64,000 nt of DNA from CAZDKK01 sp964603725 (GCA_964603725.1 CAZRWW010000021.1:5811-69810), one strand, 5' to 3'. Positions 44,201-53,473 are shown, counted from the first letter of the stretch. Made by a program: numbers and translations. The notes: generated by a model from the sequence alone, not told the origin.

Positions 44201-47200
44201 GTAGAGGTCCTTCGAGAACTCGTTCGGCTTCAGGACGTTCGACGTCTGATCGCCCGCCACGCCGTCGTTCTCATAGGTCGCGTACGTCGTGAATCCCTCG
44301 TAGAGGCCGGTGATCGGCGCGTAGAGAACGTTCGGGTCCGTCGTGTCGAGGACCAGCGCGATCTCGTCTTCCGCTCCCGGCAGGTACTCATTGCCGTCGA
44401 TGTCGACCGCCACCGCCCTGACCCGGACGCCGTTCGCGTAGGAAGCCGCGTTGGCTTCCAGCTCGCGCACGTCCCACAGGGTGTTGAGACCGCCGAACGT
44501 CCCCATCCGCACGTCGCCCGGCAGCACCGTGAAGTCCGCGGGCGTCAGCACGTCGATGATCGTCCAGCCGCCGGTGGCGTGGTAGTACTCGATCCGCACC
44601 GTAGCGATGTTCTCCAGGAGCTCCGGATCCGCCACCGTGCCGCGCAGATCCACGCCATCACCCTGAATGGCCAGGTGCGGGTTCATGATCGACATGAAGT
44701 CCGGCCGGCCCGTGCTTTGCACCGCGGTGACCCACGCGCTGGGAGACGTGATGTCGTTGATCAGCACCAGCACCTCGGGCGCGTCCCCGTCCTCGTTGCC
44801 GGCGTTGTCGACCGCCATCGCCCGGAAGCGGATGTAGGTGTCGAACTGGTCGATCCACTCCCGGTAGTCCGGAATGTAGAAGGTCACCAGGTACGTTCCC
44901 GTGCTTGTCGTCTGCGTGGACAGCACCCACGGATCGTCGGTGTTGTCCTCGGGCGTCGCGTCCACATCCAGCCAGCCGCCCCCCACGTCGAACTGGAAGA
45001 GCACGTAGTTCAGGTCCGCCTGCGATTCGGTGATCTCCGCCTCGAGCGTGATCGTCGCATCGTACGGGAAGACCTGACCGCTCACGGGCTGGATCAGGAC
45101 CGCTTCCGGATCGGTCGAGTCGAGGATGAACTCCTTCATCATGGAGGCGCTGCGGTTCCAGCCGTCATCGCGGGCGAAGACCCGGTACGCCATCGTGACC
45201 GTACCCTCCGCCTCCTCGTCGACCAGGCCGTTGCCGTCGTTGTCCATCCCGTCGTTCTCCGGATCCGGGACGTTGAAGGCCACCGCCGCCCAGCCGTCCG
45301 TGCGGTCGGTGTCGTAGCCGGCGGTCAGGTTCGCCGCCGGAATCGGCAGCCAGAGCCGCTCCTCCGTGTCGGGGTCGCTGTAGTTCGGCGAGTACTCGAA
45401 GTAGACGTGATCGATCGTCACCGCATTGAACGTGCCGGGATCGGTGATCCAGGCCCGCAGCGTCACGTCCACGTTCTCGTTGAAGCGGTCGTGCGTGGCG
45501 GTCAGCTCGTTGATCGTCGGCTCCTCGGGGTCGTAGATGAAGAGCTGCGGGGGATACAGACCCTCGTTGCCCTCCGAATCGATCGCCCGGGCGCTGAGCT
45601 GCCACACCGCCGTCGTCGTCCCCATCAGCCCGCCCATGTCGAGCTCGGCATACCAGAACGGCGTCGGCGGCACGTTGACCGTAGAGACCCCGCCCACGGC
45701 CGTCCGCGGGTCAGCATAGGTGCCGGCCGCGTTGCCGTAGACGTCGATCGTGTACGAGTAGCGGCTCTGCGTCCCAACCAGCAGCATCACGTCGCTGACC
45801 TGCCAGATGCCCGCGCTCGTCTCCGTCATCGGATAGGTGTCGTCGACGCTGCCGTAAGGCGGCTCGTCGATGTTCAGGACGACGTTCTCCCACGGATAGT
45901 CGATCTCCGTGTAGTCGTCCTCGTAGGTCGTGAAGGTCATCCCGACGTGCGTGTGCGTCGTCGTCACCTCGGTCAGGGAGACCGTCTGATCGCTACGGGT
46001 GCCCATGAGGTCCGTGAGCAGGAGGTCGACCGAGACGAGCGTCCCGCCCTGATCCTTGGTCACGAAGACCTCGTTCTCGATGCCGCTCAGCTTCCACTCG
46101 TGCGTGCCCTGGCCCATCACCTCGTAGCTGTTCCACGAGGAGTTGCCCGGCCAGTAGGTGTCGTCGGGCTGCGCCACGGGCTCGCTGCCCATGTAGATGT
46201 TCACCTGCGGCCCGGTCGTGTTCATGTACGGCAGGATCCAGCCCTCGGTCCTCATGGGCTCGACCGTGTAGCAGGTCGGATCGCCCAGCGTACCGAACTG
46301 AACCAGCGCGATCACGTCGAAGGCCGTCGCGGGCTCCGTCGGGGCCCAGACGTCCCACATGCATGTGTACGGCGCGTTGTTGTCCGTGCCCACCTGCGTG
46401 TACGCGTCGCTATTGTAGCTGAGGAGGATCACGTCATCAGCGCTCGGCGGCGCGCCGAACGTGATGGCGTTCGAGCCCGCATGGTACGTCCAGTCGAACT
46501 TCGTCGGACTGGTCAGCGCCAGCAGGGCAGCCTCGTCAGCATGGTAGGTGAAGCCGGTCGTCGAACCGTTGATCGAGATCACCACGTGGTCGCCCGCCGT
46601 CACGCCGCCGCCTTCATAGACGGTCGCCGCCAGGCTCGGCGTGCGGTACGGCCAGCTCTGGCCGATCAGGGCCGCGTTGACCTCCTCGTCCACCACGCGC
46701 TCGGCCACGTAGAAGAGGACCGTCGCGTCGGGATCAGCAGTCGTGACGTCAGCCGTCAGCCAGACCTCCTGATCCTCAACCGCCACCGTCGTCGAGGCCG
46801 CCGTGATCACCGCCCCGTTGCCCAAGACGCGCAGGGCGTACGGATTCACTGGCGGCGCCGTCACGTTGCCGTTGCCGTCGGTGCCCATCGGGTAGAACTC
46901 AAAGGTCCCGTCCCCGACGGCCGCGATCATCTGGGCGAGGTCGAGCGTGAACTTCCAGTCGTAGCCGGTGTCCAGATCGGCCCAGCCCGCGGCGGTCATG
47001 CTCGACCAGTTGTTCTCCCACGGATTCAGGCTCGGATGGCACTCCGGCTTCCAGCGCCACATCAGGTCCATCGAGACGATCTCGGTCCCGTCCTCGGCCG
47101 TCACGAAGATGTCCAGCGTCAGATCCGTCTCGTCGTCGCCGATCACGTCGACCGGCGTGCCGTCGGAGACCGGCTGCCAGACGTCCACCAGGTTGCCGGC

Positions 47201-50200
47201 CGCGTCGGTGACCGTGATGACGTCCGTGATCGGCCCGTAGGTCTCGCCGATCAGGATCGTCACCGGGAGCGAATTCGAGACGTTCCCTTCCCGGTCCCAG
47301 GAGCGCACGCGGAACTGGACGTTCGTGTCGCTCAGGAAGCTGAAGTCAGCGAAGAAGAAGAGCCACGGCTCGTCGCGGTCGCCACGGACGTCGTCGTCGT
47401 CCTCGTTGACCAGCCCGTCGCCGTCGTCGTCCAGCATGTTCGAGTCCGGGTCCTCGCCGATCAGCGGCAGGAGCGCGAACCCGTCCGGCGTATCGACCTC
47501 GTTGTTGTCGCCGTCGGACAGGACGATGTCCGTGCCGAGATCGAAGACGAAGTTGCCGTTCACGTCCCGGATGACCTCATCCAGGCCTTCATCGAACTCA
47601 CCGTTCGTCACGATGTCGGCGTAGAAGTCATTGTCGTCGTTGATGTCGAGCGTGGTCCAGGTCGTCCCGCCGTCGGTGCTCCACTGGTAGAGCACCGAGT
47701 CGATGTCCGTGTCGGTGGTCGTCGCTAGCAGCTCCAACCACTTCGTCACACCCGGCACCTCGATCAGCTCGCTGCCCGGCACCTTGGTCGTCAGCGTGCC
47801 GCCCTCCATGTAGCGCACGCGCGTGATCGCGAAGTCGGGCGCGGTCACATCGATCGAGTAGATGACGTACGGAATCGGGCTCGTCGTGCCGTCGTCGGTC
47901 GCGCCGTACTGATCCGTCGCCACCGCCCGCACCCAGTACACGCCGGTCAGCGAGGTGACGTCCCACGCCACCGTCCACAGGTCCAGCGTGTTGTTGGGCG
48001 CCGTCATGCCGTTGTCGCGGAGGACCCACTCGCCGGGGTTGAAGAGGTCGTCATCACTGTCGTCGGTGTGATAGTAACCGAGCGCGGCGGTGAGCCCGCT
48101 CAGCGGCGCGTTTGCCGGCGCCGTCCCCATGTGGCCGAGGATCACCGTGTCCCCGTCGGCCGGGTTGAAGATATCGTCGCTGTTCTCGTCCCAGACGATC
48201 GGGTCGCGGGAGCTGTACATGCCGTCTTCGTCGGCGTCCCAGTACTTCTCCTGCGCGTCGAAGACCTGATCGGGGTCCGCGAGGCCGGTCAGCTCATCGT
48301 ACGGGGTCGTGGTGCCGCGCAGGATCAGCACGTCGCCGCGCGTCCCGCCGCCGCCGCCGGACACCCCGATGTTCGTCCAGGTCGTCCCCGCGTCGTTGGA
48401 GAACTGGAAGGTCACGTAGTCGATCTGGACGTCGTGGATGTAGTTGAAGGCGTAGAGCGTCCGGGTTGCGCCGGTTCCCACCGGCTCCTCGATGTAGGCC
48501 CGCAGCCCGCCTTCGATGACCGTGATGGTCGCCATGTCGGCTGTGTCGATGTTGCAGTTGCCCTCGATGTCGCAGGCGTAGACACGGATGTCGTAGGAGC
48601 CCGTGCCCAGCGTCTCGGTATCGATGGTCACCGCCACCGGCCGCGTGAGGTCGATCGTGAGCGTGTCTCCGATCACCTCCCCCGTGTAGGTGGCCAGCTC
48701 CGTCCACGCCCCGCCCGAGCCGACCGGCCGGTACTCGAAGACGACCCGGATGACATCCTCCTCGTCGTAGTTGGCGAAGAGGTCAATCACCGGTCCCACC
48801 GGCACCTGGATCGGTCCGTATACGTCCCGGAACCAGTAGGCCGAATCGCAGCCGGCGATCGCGCCGGTCAAGTTGTCCTGGGTCCAGATCCTGGTGAACC
48901 AGGTGCAGGGCGCGTCGCTGTCGATGACCTCGACGTCAAAGACGCACACCTCGGTCGAGTCGGTCATGTTGCCGAACTCGTCGGTGCCCCAGGCCCGGAA
49001 CTGGCACAGCCAGGACTGATCGGGCGGCGTGTTGCTGAGGGAGACCAGCGCGTCGGCGTCGAAGTAGCAGCCGAAGGGCTGCGTGACGTCGGTGCAGAGG
49101 GCCCCCCACGGCGTCCAGCTGAGCCCGTTGTTGTCGGAGTAGCGCCACTCCATCAGCACCTCGACCGCGTCGCCCTCGTTTTCCACCGTCAGGAGGTAGG
49201 TGCCCGTGTCATAGATCTGCAGGCCCGCCTCGAGCGGCTTGACGTCGACGAAGTCGGCCGGACCCGTGAGCGGATTGCCGTCGCTGCAGTCCGTGATCTC
49301 GATCTCGTCGGGCGCCGTCAGGTCGATGGTGAACGTCATCGGGTAGGCGTAGGCGGCATTGGCCAGGCCGGCCTGGTCGTAGGCCACCACCCGCATCCGG
49401 TAGGTGGTCTCCCCATCCGCCACCATGTCGTAGTACTGGGTCAGATAGCGCCAGTCGATGTTCTCGTTGCCGTGCATGTGGTACCAGCGCAGCTCCTGGC
49501 CCTGGGCGGTCGAGTCGCCCCAGGCGTAGGCGGTCGCGACGTCGACGTAGCCGCCGTCGAGGATGCCGTAGGCCCGGTCGGTGAACTCGGTCGTCGCGAA
49601 CATGTCGTCGTCGCCGAGCGATGCGTGGCGACGCGCGCCGAGGAGCGTCGCCGCCGGCACGTACACCGTGCCCGGCAGGTAGACGCCGCCGGCCATGTGG
49701 TTGACGCTGACGACGAGCGCGCCGTCGAGCGTCACCGGCACGGCCTCGCCCGGGATCGTCGAGCTGCCGCTCATGCCGTCTTCGTTCTCGTCGGCGCTGA
49801 TGTTGTACGTCTCACCGGGCTCGTCGATGTTGTACCAGATGACGCGCTGGTAGACGTTCACGCCGCCGTCGTAGTACGGGTCGAAGATGAAGTAGGCGTC
49901 TCCATCGTTGTCGACTCCGTCCGTCAGCGGGTCGGTGAGGGCGGCCAGCACCTCGACGTCCGCCGAGTCCGCCAGCCCGTCGTCGTCATCGTCGACGCCG
50001 GCCAGACCCGGGTAGCCGGCCTGGTCGCCGTTCGCCCCGGGCGGGTCGACGCTCAGGATCTCCCAGGCCGTCGCGCCGGTCCGGTTGGTCTCGACCTGCA
50101 CGACACCGTACAGAACGTCGATATCGGACGGGGTCGTCGCCTCAATGTGCACGAAGCGCCCCAGGTTGTAGACCGGATCGGTGTCGCTGTAGATATTGGG

Positions 50201-53200
50201 GAAGTCCTGGGTCCCCGGAACCGTCTCCTGCTCCGGATCGGTCGTGAAGCCGCTCGGCCGGCGGATCGTCGTGATCTTCGAGACCGACGGCTCAGCCTCG
50301 TCCAGCTTGCAGAGGAAGACCGGCTCCTCGCCCGCGTTGACGCCGTTGTAGACCACCGTCGTGTCCATCATGGCGTCGGTGACCGAGAGAATCACCGGCA
50401 CGTTGCGACGCGTGCCCATCTGGTTCATCCCGGTCGGGTCGGTCCGCGGATCGCGCAGCTTGAAGCCCTTCACCACGTTGGCGGAGTCGGCCGCCGACGC
50501 GGAGAGGCTGATCTGGTAGAACCCGTGCTCGTCCTCGTCGGCCGAGTCCAGGTTCCAGTCATAGGTCAGCCCGACGGGGTCGGTCGCTCCGTTGGCCGAG
50601 CGCGGCGCATCGCAGAGTCCGTTGCTGTTGACGTCGATGAACTCCTCGCCCGGGGTGTACCAGCCGTTCCCGTCCTCGTCCTTGTACGGCTCGGGGAAGT
50701 CCATGACGCCGTTGCTGGTGCCGAGATTGCCCGGGAAGCCCATCGGCATGTAGTCGTCGTCCCAGTCGCCGTCGTTGTCGATCTGGTCGCCGCCCAGGCC
50801 CACGAACGGGATCGCCTTCACCGAGTCACCCGTCGTATAGGTGACGTAGTAATCGGTGTCCGTGAAGTCGGCCGTGATGGTGAGCAGGTCGCTCAGGGCC
50901 GTCGGGGTTCCCGGCGTCCCATCGTAGATCATGCCCAGGATGTTGATGTACTCATCCTTGGTGTAGACCTGGTACGGCTGGAAGCGATCCGCGTTGGGGA
51001 TCACCCCGTCCGGATTCACCATCACCGTCGGGCCTTCGTTGTCGATGATGATCGGGCAGCTAGAGACGCCCGGGTCGTCCGACAACGCTCCCAGCACCGT
51101 CTTCGCGCGCAGCCAGACCATGTCGCCCGGCTGCCAGTTGCCCGGCGCGCCCGGCGGCGCATAGAGCGTGATGGGCCCGAAGCTCCGGTCGGTGGAATTG
51201 ATCAGGCCGCGGCCGATGATGTGGTCCTCGGTCGTCAGGGTGTTGTCGTCGAAGACCAGGAGCGAGTCGCCGCAGGGCGCCGCGCCTGAATCGCCGGTGA
51301 CCGTGAAGGTGCGCAGGCCCGGCGTCAGCAGCGTCGCCGCGACATGGATCAGGTTGTCGTGGATCGCGCTGAAGTCGATCGGCGGGCAGGGCGGACCGAC
51401 GATGAACGGCGTCGTGAAGACCAGCGCCGATCCGAAGGGCGCGATCGAGCCGCGCACGTTGGCGGGCAGGACCATGACCTGGATCTCATCGCCGTCGGCC
51501 AGCACCGTCCCGTCCGTCGCCATCGAACCCGCCACGATATCGATCTTGCACTTGTGGTAGTGCGTGGTGCTGTAGCTCGTCGGGTGGAAGGTGCTCACCG
51601 GAAACGCGTTGTCCGCGTAGTCGTTGATGAAGCTCTGGTTCAGCGTGCCGTTCTGGTTCGTGTAGAAGACGAGCCACTCATCACCGTAGTCAGCGCCGCC
51701 GGCATCGCGCCAGGTCATGTACATCTCGTCCACGACGGGGTTGATCCCGTCGTTGAAGTAGAACTTGCCGCACTGCGACGCGATCTCGACCGCGTTCGTC
51801 GTCGGCCAGTCGACGCGGTCTTCGATGATCGGGATGACCGGGTCGGTGAACGCCGCGTTGGGCGTGGTCGTGGTGCCCACGACGTTGGCGCCGGTCAGCT
51901 TGACCCCCATGCCGAGCGGGAGCCGCGCGCCGTTGATCTCCGGAATGGTGTTGAAGCCGGTGATCGTCATGGTGCCGTGCGGTCCCGTCCCGCCAATGAC
52001 GTAAGAGAGACCCGCGATCATCGGCGCCGTCCAGTCGCTGGGCACGAACTCGATGTCGGTCATGTCGGGCGGGGTCGCGAAGGTCTCGCTGAAGACGAGA
52101 ATGAGCTGGTCGTCGGCGTAATTGGTCGGGGTGCCCTTCATGTCGTAGGAGGCGCGAATGAGCGTGATCCCGTTGCCGATCGACACCGCGCCAGGGGCGC
52201 CCAGGGCCGTGTTCCCCTGGAAGTCCCGGACAGGTGCCCCGGCGGGCACGATCGTCTCAGTGCCGTCATAGCCGGCGCCCAGGGCGTTCTCGACCTTGAT
52301 CACGTTGGTGAAGTTCGTGTTGAAGCCCAGCACCTGAGACTGCGTTCCCGACCAGTCCGCGCCGGTGTTCGGCGTCAGGAGGAACTGCGCGGACGGGTCG
52401 GCCAGCAGCCAGCCGGTGTCGGCGGCGATGGGCTCGTTGAAGATCAGCCACAGGTTGTTGTTGCCGTCGACCGTCGCCCCCAACAGCACCGGGCCGGCGT
52501 TGTCGACGAAGATGCGCTGCTGGTGCGAGTTGGCGACCGCGGCGTCGGTCGCGGTCACCGCGCCGGCGCCCAGGATGTACATCGTCTGGCCGGGCAGGAA
52601 CCAGCGCCAGTGCTCGTTGCTCGCTCCGAGCGTGACCCAGGCGATCTGCAGCGTGTTGGCGTCGCCGGGCTGGGTGATGTCGATGTCGATCTCCTCGGAG
52701 ACCTGGAGCATCTCAGCGGTCAGCTTGAAGAGCGCGGAGTCGGCTGCGGAGGCCGGGGCAGGCAGGTCGACATCGCAGTCGAACTCGAGCGCCAGCGTCA
52801 GGTTCTCGAGGTCGGTCTCGGTCATCGGCGTCGCGTACCAGTCGTTCGACAGCGTCACGCTGACGAGGTGGGGGCCGGTGCGCAGCGGGATGATCGTGAG
52901 GTCCGGGCACGGAATGTCGCCGTTGCCCTCAATGCCCCCGGTCCAGTCCGTGACCGCGAAATTGGAGTCGGGGAACTCGCTGAGGAACTGAGCGACGGTC
53001 CGCAGCGAGATCGAGTCGCCCGCTTGCGGCGGATTCGCGGCCGAGAAGCCCCGCAGGGCGATGACGCGCTGGTCGCCCGCGCTGGGGATGTCCAGCAGCT
53101 CGACCTCGGTCGGCATCACATCGCCGAACGCGCCACCGGCATCCCACGCGAAACCGTGGGCGCGGAAGTCGTAGTTCGCCTCTGGAACCACCGCGCCCGG

Positions 53201-53473
53201 ATTCTCGATGCTGGTCACATCGAGGTCTTCGCTGAAGATGATGCGAATCTCGCCATCGCCGCCGTCGCCGCTGGGGTCCCAGACGGCGCCGACAATGTAC
53301 GGCCCTCCCATGGTGGTCGGAGTAGAGGTGGTCCGGCCGAAGGAGGTGTAGAACGACAGCGTCGTCACCGCGCGCTCCTGCGCCAGTGCGTCTGTCGCTC
53401 CAACCAGGAGTCCGGTCATCACCAGAGCGAAGACCGTGACGCAGAAAAGGGAAAACCTACCGCTTGAGTACAT
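38279..53473 (-). CDS. giant secreted multi-Ig-domain protein with sorting-like C-terminal domain
   Basis: About 5064 residues. The frame extends 72 codons upstream, but ATG 53473 (MYSSGRFSLF) has AGGGAGGG upstream and starts a clear signal peptide (1-31, ending ALA). Residues 30-1400 contain several beta-rich, SbsA/SwmB-like units (IIFSEDLDVTSIEN). From about 1400 to 4200 I count by eye some 15 modules with a core like FEYSRDGGETW (VTFQFSNDAGTTWTNIG, VLYQWSTDGGTTWTTL), each with a link such as VDNTAP or DTTDPD. Asp-rich calcium-like loops interrupt it (DNDGDWDDD, DADEDGMYSSRD, DDDGDGLVNEDDDD). The last 90 residues (ISQNPFNPN, FHWDGTAAGTKLGNGAYLIR) are a FlgD-Ig or type A sorting-like domain. 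Likely a cell-surface fibre or adhesin; the function is unknown. Confidence 0.9.
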   Translation of the reverse strand: MYSSGRFSLFCVTVFALVMTGLLVGATDALAQERAVTTLSFYTSFGRTTSTPTTMGGPYIVGAVWDPSGDGGDGEIRIIFSEDLDVTSIENPGAVVPEANYDFRAHGFAWDAGGAFGDVMPTEVELLDIPSAGDQRVIALRGFSAANPPQAGDSISLRTVAQFLSEFPDSNFAVTDWTGGIEGNGDIPCPDLTIIPLRTGPHLVSVTLSNDWYATPMTETDLENLTLALEFDCDVDLPAPASAADSALFKLTAEMLQVSEEIDIDITQPGDANTLQIAWVTLGASNEHWRWFLPGQTMYILGAGAVTATDAAVANSHQQRIFVDNAGPVLLGATVDGNNNLWLIFNEPIAADTGWLLADPSAQFLLTPNTGADWSGTQSQVLGFNTNFTNVIKVENALGAGYDGTETIVPAGAPVRDFQGNTALGAPGAVSIGNGITLIRASYDMKGTPTNYADDQLILVFSETFATPPDMTDIEFVPSDWTAPMIAGLSYVIGGTGPHGTMTITGFNTIPEINGARLPLGMGVKLTGANVVGTTTTPNAAFTDPVIPIIEDRVDWPTTNAVEIASQCGKFYFNDGINPVVDEMYMTWRDAGGADYGDEWLVFYTNQNGTLNQSFINDYADNAFPVSTFHPTSYSTTHYHKCKIDIVAGSMATDGTVLADGDEIQVMVLPANVRGSIAPFGSALVFTTPFIVGPPCPPIDFSAIHDNLIHVAATLLTPGLRTFTVTGDSGAAPCGDSLLVFDDNTLTTEDHIIGRGLINSTDRSFGPITLYAPPGAPGNWQPGDMVWLRAKTVLGALSDDPGVSSCPIIIDNEGPTVMVNPDGVIPNADRFQPYQVYTKDEYINILGMIYDGTPGTPTALSDLLTITADFTDTDYYVTYTTGDSVKAIPFVGLGGDQIDNDGDWDDDYMPMGFPGNLGTSNGVMDFPEPYKDEDGNGWYTPGEEFIDVNSNGLCDAPRSANGATDPVGLTYDWNLDSADEDEHGFYQISLSASAADSANVVKGFKLRDPRTDPTGMNQMGTRRNVPVILSVTDAMMDTTVVYNGVNAGEEPVFLCKLDEAEPSVSKITTIRRPSGFTTDPEQETVPGTQDFPNIYSDTDPVYNLGRFVHIEATTPSDIDVLYGVVQVETNRTGATAWEILSVDPPGANGDQAGYPGLAGVDDDDDGLADSADVEVLAALTDPLTDGVDNDGDAYFIFDPYYDGGVNVYQRVIWYNIDEPGETYNISADENEDGMSGSSTIPGEAVPVTLDGALVVSVNHMAGGVYLPGTVYVPAATLLGARRHASLGDDDMFATTEFTDRAYGILDGGYVDVATAYAWGDSTAQGQELRWYHMHGNENIDWRYLTQYYDMVADGETTYRMRVVAYDQAGLANAAYAYPMTFTIDLTAPDEIEITDCSDGNPLTGPADFVDVKPLEAGLQIYDTGTYLLTVENEGDAVEVLMEWRYSDNNGLSWTPWGALCTDVTQPFGCYFDADALVSLSNTPPDQSWLCQFRAWGTDEFGNMTDSTEVCVFDVEVIDSDAPCTWFTRIWTQDNLTGAIAGCDSAYWFRDVYGPIQVPVGPVIDLFANYDEEDVIRVVFEYRPVGSGGAWTELATYTGEVIGDTLTIDLTRPVAVTIDTETLGTGSYDIRVYACDIEGNCNIDTADMATITVIEGGLRAYIEEPVGTGATRTLYAFNYIHDVQIDYVTFQFSNDAGTTWTNIGVSGGGGGTRGDVLILRGTTTPYDELTGLADPDQVFDAQEKYWDADEDGMYSSRDPIVWDENSDDIFNPADGDTVILGHMGTAPANAPLSGLTAALGYYHTDDSDDDLFNPGEWVLRDNGMTAPNNTLDLWTVAWDVTSLTGVYWVRAVATDQYGATDDGTTSPIPYVIYSIDVTAPDFAITRVRYMEGGTLTTKVPGSELIEVPGVTKWLELLATTTDTDIDSVLYQWSTDGGTTWTTLDINDDNDFYADIVTNGEFDEGLDEVIRDVNGNFVFDLGTDIVLSDGDNNEVDTPDGFALLPLIGEDPDSNMLDDDGDGLVNEDDDDVRGDRDEPWLFFFADFSFLSDTNVQFRVRSWDREGNVSNSLPVTILIGETYGPITDVITVTDAAGNLVDVWQPVSDGTPVDVIGDDETDLTLDIFVTAEDGTEIVSMDLMWRWKPECHPSLNPWENNWSSMTAAGWADLDTGYDWKFTLDLAQMIAAVGDGTFEFYPMGTDGNGNVTAPPVNPYALRVLGNGAVITAASTTVAVEDQEVWLTADVTTADPDATVLFYVAERVVDEEVNAALIGQSWPYRTPSLAATVYEGGGVTAGDHVVISINGSTTGFTYHADEAALLALTSPTKFDWTYHAGSNAITFGAPPSADDVILLSYNSDAYTQVGTDNNAPYTCMWDVWAPTEPATAFDVIALVQFGTLGDPTCYTVEPMRTEGWILPYMNTTGPQVNIYMGSEPVAQPDDTYWPGNSSWNSYEVMGQGTHEWKLSGIENEVFVTKDQGGTLVSVDLLLTDLMGTRSDQTVSLTEVTTTHTHVGMTFTTYEDDYTEIDYPWENVVLNIDEPPYGSVDDTYPMTETSAGIWQVSDVMLLVGTQSRYSYTIDVYGNAAGTYADPRTAVGGVSTVNVPPTPFWYAELDMGGLMGTTTAVWQLSARAIDSEGNEGLYPPQLFIYDPEEPTINELTATHDRFNENVDVTLRAWITDPGTFNAVTIDHVYFEYSPNYSDPDTEERLWLPIPAANLTAGYDTDRTDGWAAVAFNVPDPENDGMDNDGNGLVDEEAEGTVTMAYRVFARDDGWNRSASMMKEFILDSTDPEAVLIQPVSGQVFPYDATITLEAEITESQADLNYVLFQFDVGGGWLDVDATPEDNTDDPWVLSTQTTSTGTYLVTFYIPDYREWIDQFDTYIRFRAMAVDNAGNEDGDAPEVLVLINDITSPSAWVTAVQSTGRPDFMSIMNPHLAIQGDGVDLRGTVADPELLENIATVRIEYYHATGGWTIIDVLTPADFTVLPGDVRMGTFGGLNTLWDVRELEANAASYANGVRVRAVAVDIDGNEYLPGAEDEIALVLDTTDPNVLYAPITGLYEGFTTYATYENDGVAGDQTSNVLKPNEFSKDLYFMVVSTSSDLETVTLQWRYHTDGLGAWRTWPDGGAMDYEPNLNFTHNSQTYYVWRLRVPNFVEMWEDAGLGGGRCDIRGLAMDYAGRANILHDANNDWQMWTIDVDDPLVPDAAHWADNLPDHQVIAGGMVHLQVELRDAVPDSANTDIVAAYFEYSRDGGETWFLIEDPEGVELTGNRIDTPFAFWLAEVDWTTPTDVYWDEDMHVRVTYWDAAGNTAGPQVWDTQITVEDEIKPDLSKITMVPGLVWFEDDPDGVANVPDLDCDAGAHDGFFVDVDGDTLFTADVDIPIDFGKDLGGGTYVLADGDSADGWVGAATNTWPRWIDENEINGTNEKIVSNDVTLVARTQDPDLGIEYVEFWAQKVGSTEAPILIGVDDCTPNWGGLRTAGVGPLWQVIWRTETDLDHTGQQRFPDGWYDIYVRAMDREGNYEELDANTEKARLYVDNTAPTSTADADPMTAGIQTTLTVERNEFMTMFAETDNPREDDIVDFYWKRARDLNLGDAYNHPASLAVGEGVDDSDLNPDETRPYSYDWDLDKANPAVVVGETYHMVTAVSDIVGNQTDHIAQFDAGRYITFTVQDTKAPVATITRIARVSGNTEPIPFPADMTVVHARDLDWLEAKLLGLDSDCIQVDFMYAEEGSTTPVLIDGVLESTGDGLVWTLDPNWDLRTLAGKTLWVFAVGRDDVGNVDFNATTGRPVVSQPFKLYVDYDPPVLAVVEPVDGQKKCPSLMGGEIDGDEYYLLQFRLDQSYTQYDVWHDQVLWQWKLSTDPEYGEAVAWTPNGVFDSQTGTWTNYWEVDDVDTGLYDWQLTVYDEAGNLFQGTVAEKMVVDTTDPDIANISRIEANGTIYTTPQPVDITLGDVITLVATVGDNEPELPDTYETGVAEVLFQVRWDGDSDWRTIGEWMPPTGTLFVEGTAQLEWNTTGLDLQEDGETVWARVVVKDEACNETEGPAWELRINDNIPARARIAGWYPCVLPHGDDRAAYVRLYALAYSDEDIQQVQFQYHLAGSTQWIPIGIAEGEEHGDPHGVDYLWYTDIDLKESNFEVGDEITLRAIATDDQGNIDENPPEVTVHVYQYTEGLWVGMWDFMPMAYGENALLAGPHVELIPGEGDLFEAKVHVMLTEPTQQPHVLLIRPDTPDGGYCSDAEKIVMQREITPGTEGSWLGHENMDADECGRYEVFATAMTADGNLQIYRTNLWSYEVTAELGTRGWATVTGYTVEVEETTVYLKAMVNVPPGAGGMSCLFLSPVDPPLVDGDQQRYMTMVPRTAYFIGHPTDDASFHQGFYPYVTIEYDEAALLEVFGTATEAAAREPFLTVKCWGDHDGSSGTDKIWHSMPISDISVDTQANQITFRVDGFDATRTNAYTQPYFAIFAPKATAPVTVSSFTPGSVRYGRWNYTDSDPVIVAYLNCPGPATVRTNSIELWIDDVLWAAAGSSWDYGARGSGVFEYTRANESGTIYQIAYRHSYRMEDQLRPGWHTLNIVYEDDTDQGTWYELPVEAPGARFFVDNTAPKITFNGGFVSSPVLRNVAGYLSPAATQNMLKVELYDAESGIYMRPDHPEWIFDVDCTDNLPPDPRHAMWQDDACGWPYATGENPQACWVEVDYGFKYDLWLVQHDRGEDEQGDIDEIEERLLLHTGTADEVIPYCTPPLYMASSEDPPAEYYTPEDILTVGLPVMGGGLIKNGDIVEVVIYSTKTIEANSDSMFVGVRIDTVYIGGEQILLYGESFMDWRSQEMHVYNYGLFDYARNRGSKFVEQRFVVDMVGPTARLVSLPPVPGEATAICVVVEDRGAGVATSGQGAPVIQLIGPDGVAVGDVTFTYGDGQWCATLEDGLPFGNYTVMVNGADLAGNRAIVSLPLVAQQATLSVTDAYISQNPFNPNDHAAEVRLVLGRAAQVTAKLYDFAGDYVATIHNEWHANPGPVSFHWDGTAAGTKLGNGAYLIRVEAEDGNSKKGATIKAVIWRED

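Noticed and set aside
41921..47728. A plus-strand open frame of about 1935 codons, and similar ones at 38402-41617 and 48068-51289
   Set aside because: They lie exactly antisense to the giant protein gene. They are His/Arg/Val-rich with no signal peptide or domains, the usual shadow of a GC-rich gene with biased third positions.
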